A stretch of DNA of 64,000 nt, from NCBI GenBank assembly GCA_947487205.1, contig CANKVU010000017.1, forward strand, positions 55,895-119,894, read 5' to 3'. Under the pieces are notes generated by a model that saw only the letters and a list, made by a program, of their open reading frames with translations, was not told where the DNA came from and did not search any database. This document shows, one piece after another, positions 63,125-64,000 of this stretch. Position 1 is the stretch's first letter; each line of letters opens with the position of its first letter. The translations under genes were made by a program, and so were the position numbers. This DNA comes from an uncultured Paracoccaceae bacterium. Lineage in GTDB: Bacteria; Pseudomonadota; Alphaproteobacteria; Rhodobacterales; Rhodobacteraceae.

Positions 63125-63768
63125 GCGAGCAGCGCCTCCACCACGCCGGGCAACGTATCGGCCGTCGCATTCGGCACCTGCATGACCGCGGAATAGGGCG
63201 TTCCCCGATCGACATATCCCGCCTGCAAGCCGGCGGACAGGGCGCCTTGGCAATCCCAGGCATGACAGGCAACCAGCGCCATCTGTTCCGGCGCCACGCC
63301 CGCGGCGTTCGCGGCATAGGTATAGACCCGCTCTCGCGGCTTCCACATGCCGATCTCGTCGATCGAGATGCTCCGCACCACGAACTCCGACAGTCCGTTG
63401 CGATTCAACAGGGTTTCGGTCACATCCGGATCGCCGTTCGTCAGGCAGAAGGCGGGCACGCCGCGGCGGCGCAGCAGCTCGAACGTCGGGCGCACATCGT
63501 CATGGGCCGTCAACTCGGGAAACCCTTCGAACACCACGTCCTGGTCGGGGCCGGGCACGCCCATCTGACCCAGCGTCGCGGCCGCGACCTCCCGGAAGGG
63601 CTTGTAGATCCCCACCGTGTCGAGCGCGAAGGCGTCGCGCAGAAGGGCGGCGAAGAATGGTTCCAGATCCCCTTCGCGAAGTCCGATCCGCGCCAGTCGT
63701 GGACGCAGAGGCTCAAGGGGAAAGAGCGTTTCGATCACGTCGAAGGCGACGGCTTTCGGTGCGGGCAT
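63121..63768 (-). CDS. HAD superfamily (type II haloacid dehalogenase-like) hydrolase
   Basis: [25 protein letters not shown]...[20 protein letters not shown]...[36 protein letters not shown]. Confidence 0.92.
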   Translation of the reverse strand: MPAPKAVAFDVIETLFPLEPLRPRLARIGLREGDLEPFFAALLRDAFALDTVGIYKPFREVAAATLGQMGVPGPDQDVVFEGFPELTAHDDVRPTFELLRRRGVPAFCLTNGDPDVTETLLNRNGLSEFVVRSISIDEIGMWKPRERVYTYAANAAGVAPEQMALVACHAWDCQGALSAGLQAGYVDRGTPYSAVMQVPNATADTLPGVVEALLA

Positions 63769-63829
63769 GACATCCTCCTGTCGGCGGGAACGCCCGGATC
63801 GGGCGCCCGTTCCGCGGGCGGCGTGCGTC

Positions 63830-64000
63830 TCAGGCGGTGCGCGCCTGCCGCGCCGCCTTGAGGCGGGCGAAATCGTCCCCGGCGTGGTAGCTCGACCGGG
63901 TGAGGGGGGTGGCGGAGACCATCAGGAAGCCCTTGCCCCAGGCGGCCGCCTCGTATCCGGCGAATTCCGCCGGCGTCACGTAGCGATCGACCGCGTGGTG
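63830..64000 (-). CDS. lipA: Lipoyl synthase, C-terminal part (truncated by window edge)
   Basis: Reverse complement reads [56 protein letters not shown], the LipA C-terminus. Confidence 0.92.
   Translation of the reverse strand, partial: HHAVDRYVTPAEFAGYEAAAWGKGFLMVSATPLTRSSYHAGDDFARLKAARQARTA

Overview
High-GC alphaproteobacterial chromosome segment that looks like the Rhodobacterales/Roseobacter group (inference from protein families and gene order; no search was run). Most of it is ordinary chromosome: prmC/prfA, a dpp-type peptide ABC operon with an AtoE-like permease inside it, an IlvD/Edd dehydratase, a suf Fe-S assembly cluster (iscR-csd-sufB-...-sufC-sufD-...-sufS), cysS, an outer-membrane barrel protein, an ABC-F ATPase, olsB, msrB, a De Ley-Doudoroff-type sugar acid operon (dgoK-dgoA-SMP30-galM), thrS, lon, tgt, a RimB-like/RimK fusion, an MscS channel, sufT, GDPD, hisA-hisF-hisE and the 3' end of lipA. 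Two tRNA genes are visible (Arg-CCG, Val-CAC). The accessory parts that deserve attention are: (1) a kinase/FHA/vWA signalling island (about 20.5-25.5 kb) whose Ser/Thr kinase is split by an apparent -1 frameshift at a C7 tract; (2) a same-strand five-gene block (26.7-33.3 kb) with an ATP-grasp protein, a CocE/NonD hydrolase, a small membrane protein, a membrane-anchored PAPS-type sulfotransferase and an ASST-like arylsulfotransferase; (3) a strongly decayed nucleosidase/phosphorylase-family pseudogene next to tRNA-Val; (4) an ICE/Irr-like palindrome between iscR and a divergent hydrolase; (5) a spaced non-coding motif shared by the upstream regions of msrB and sufT. No CRISPR array, rRNA operon, intact transposase or prophage was recognised.
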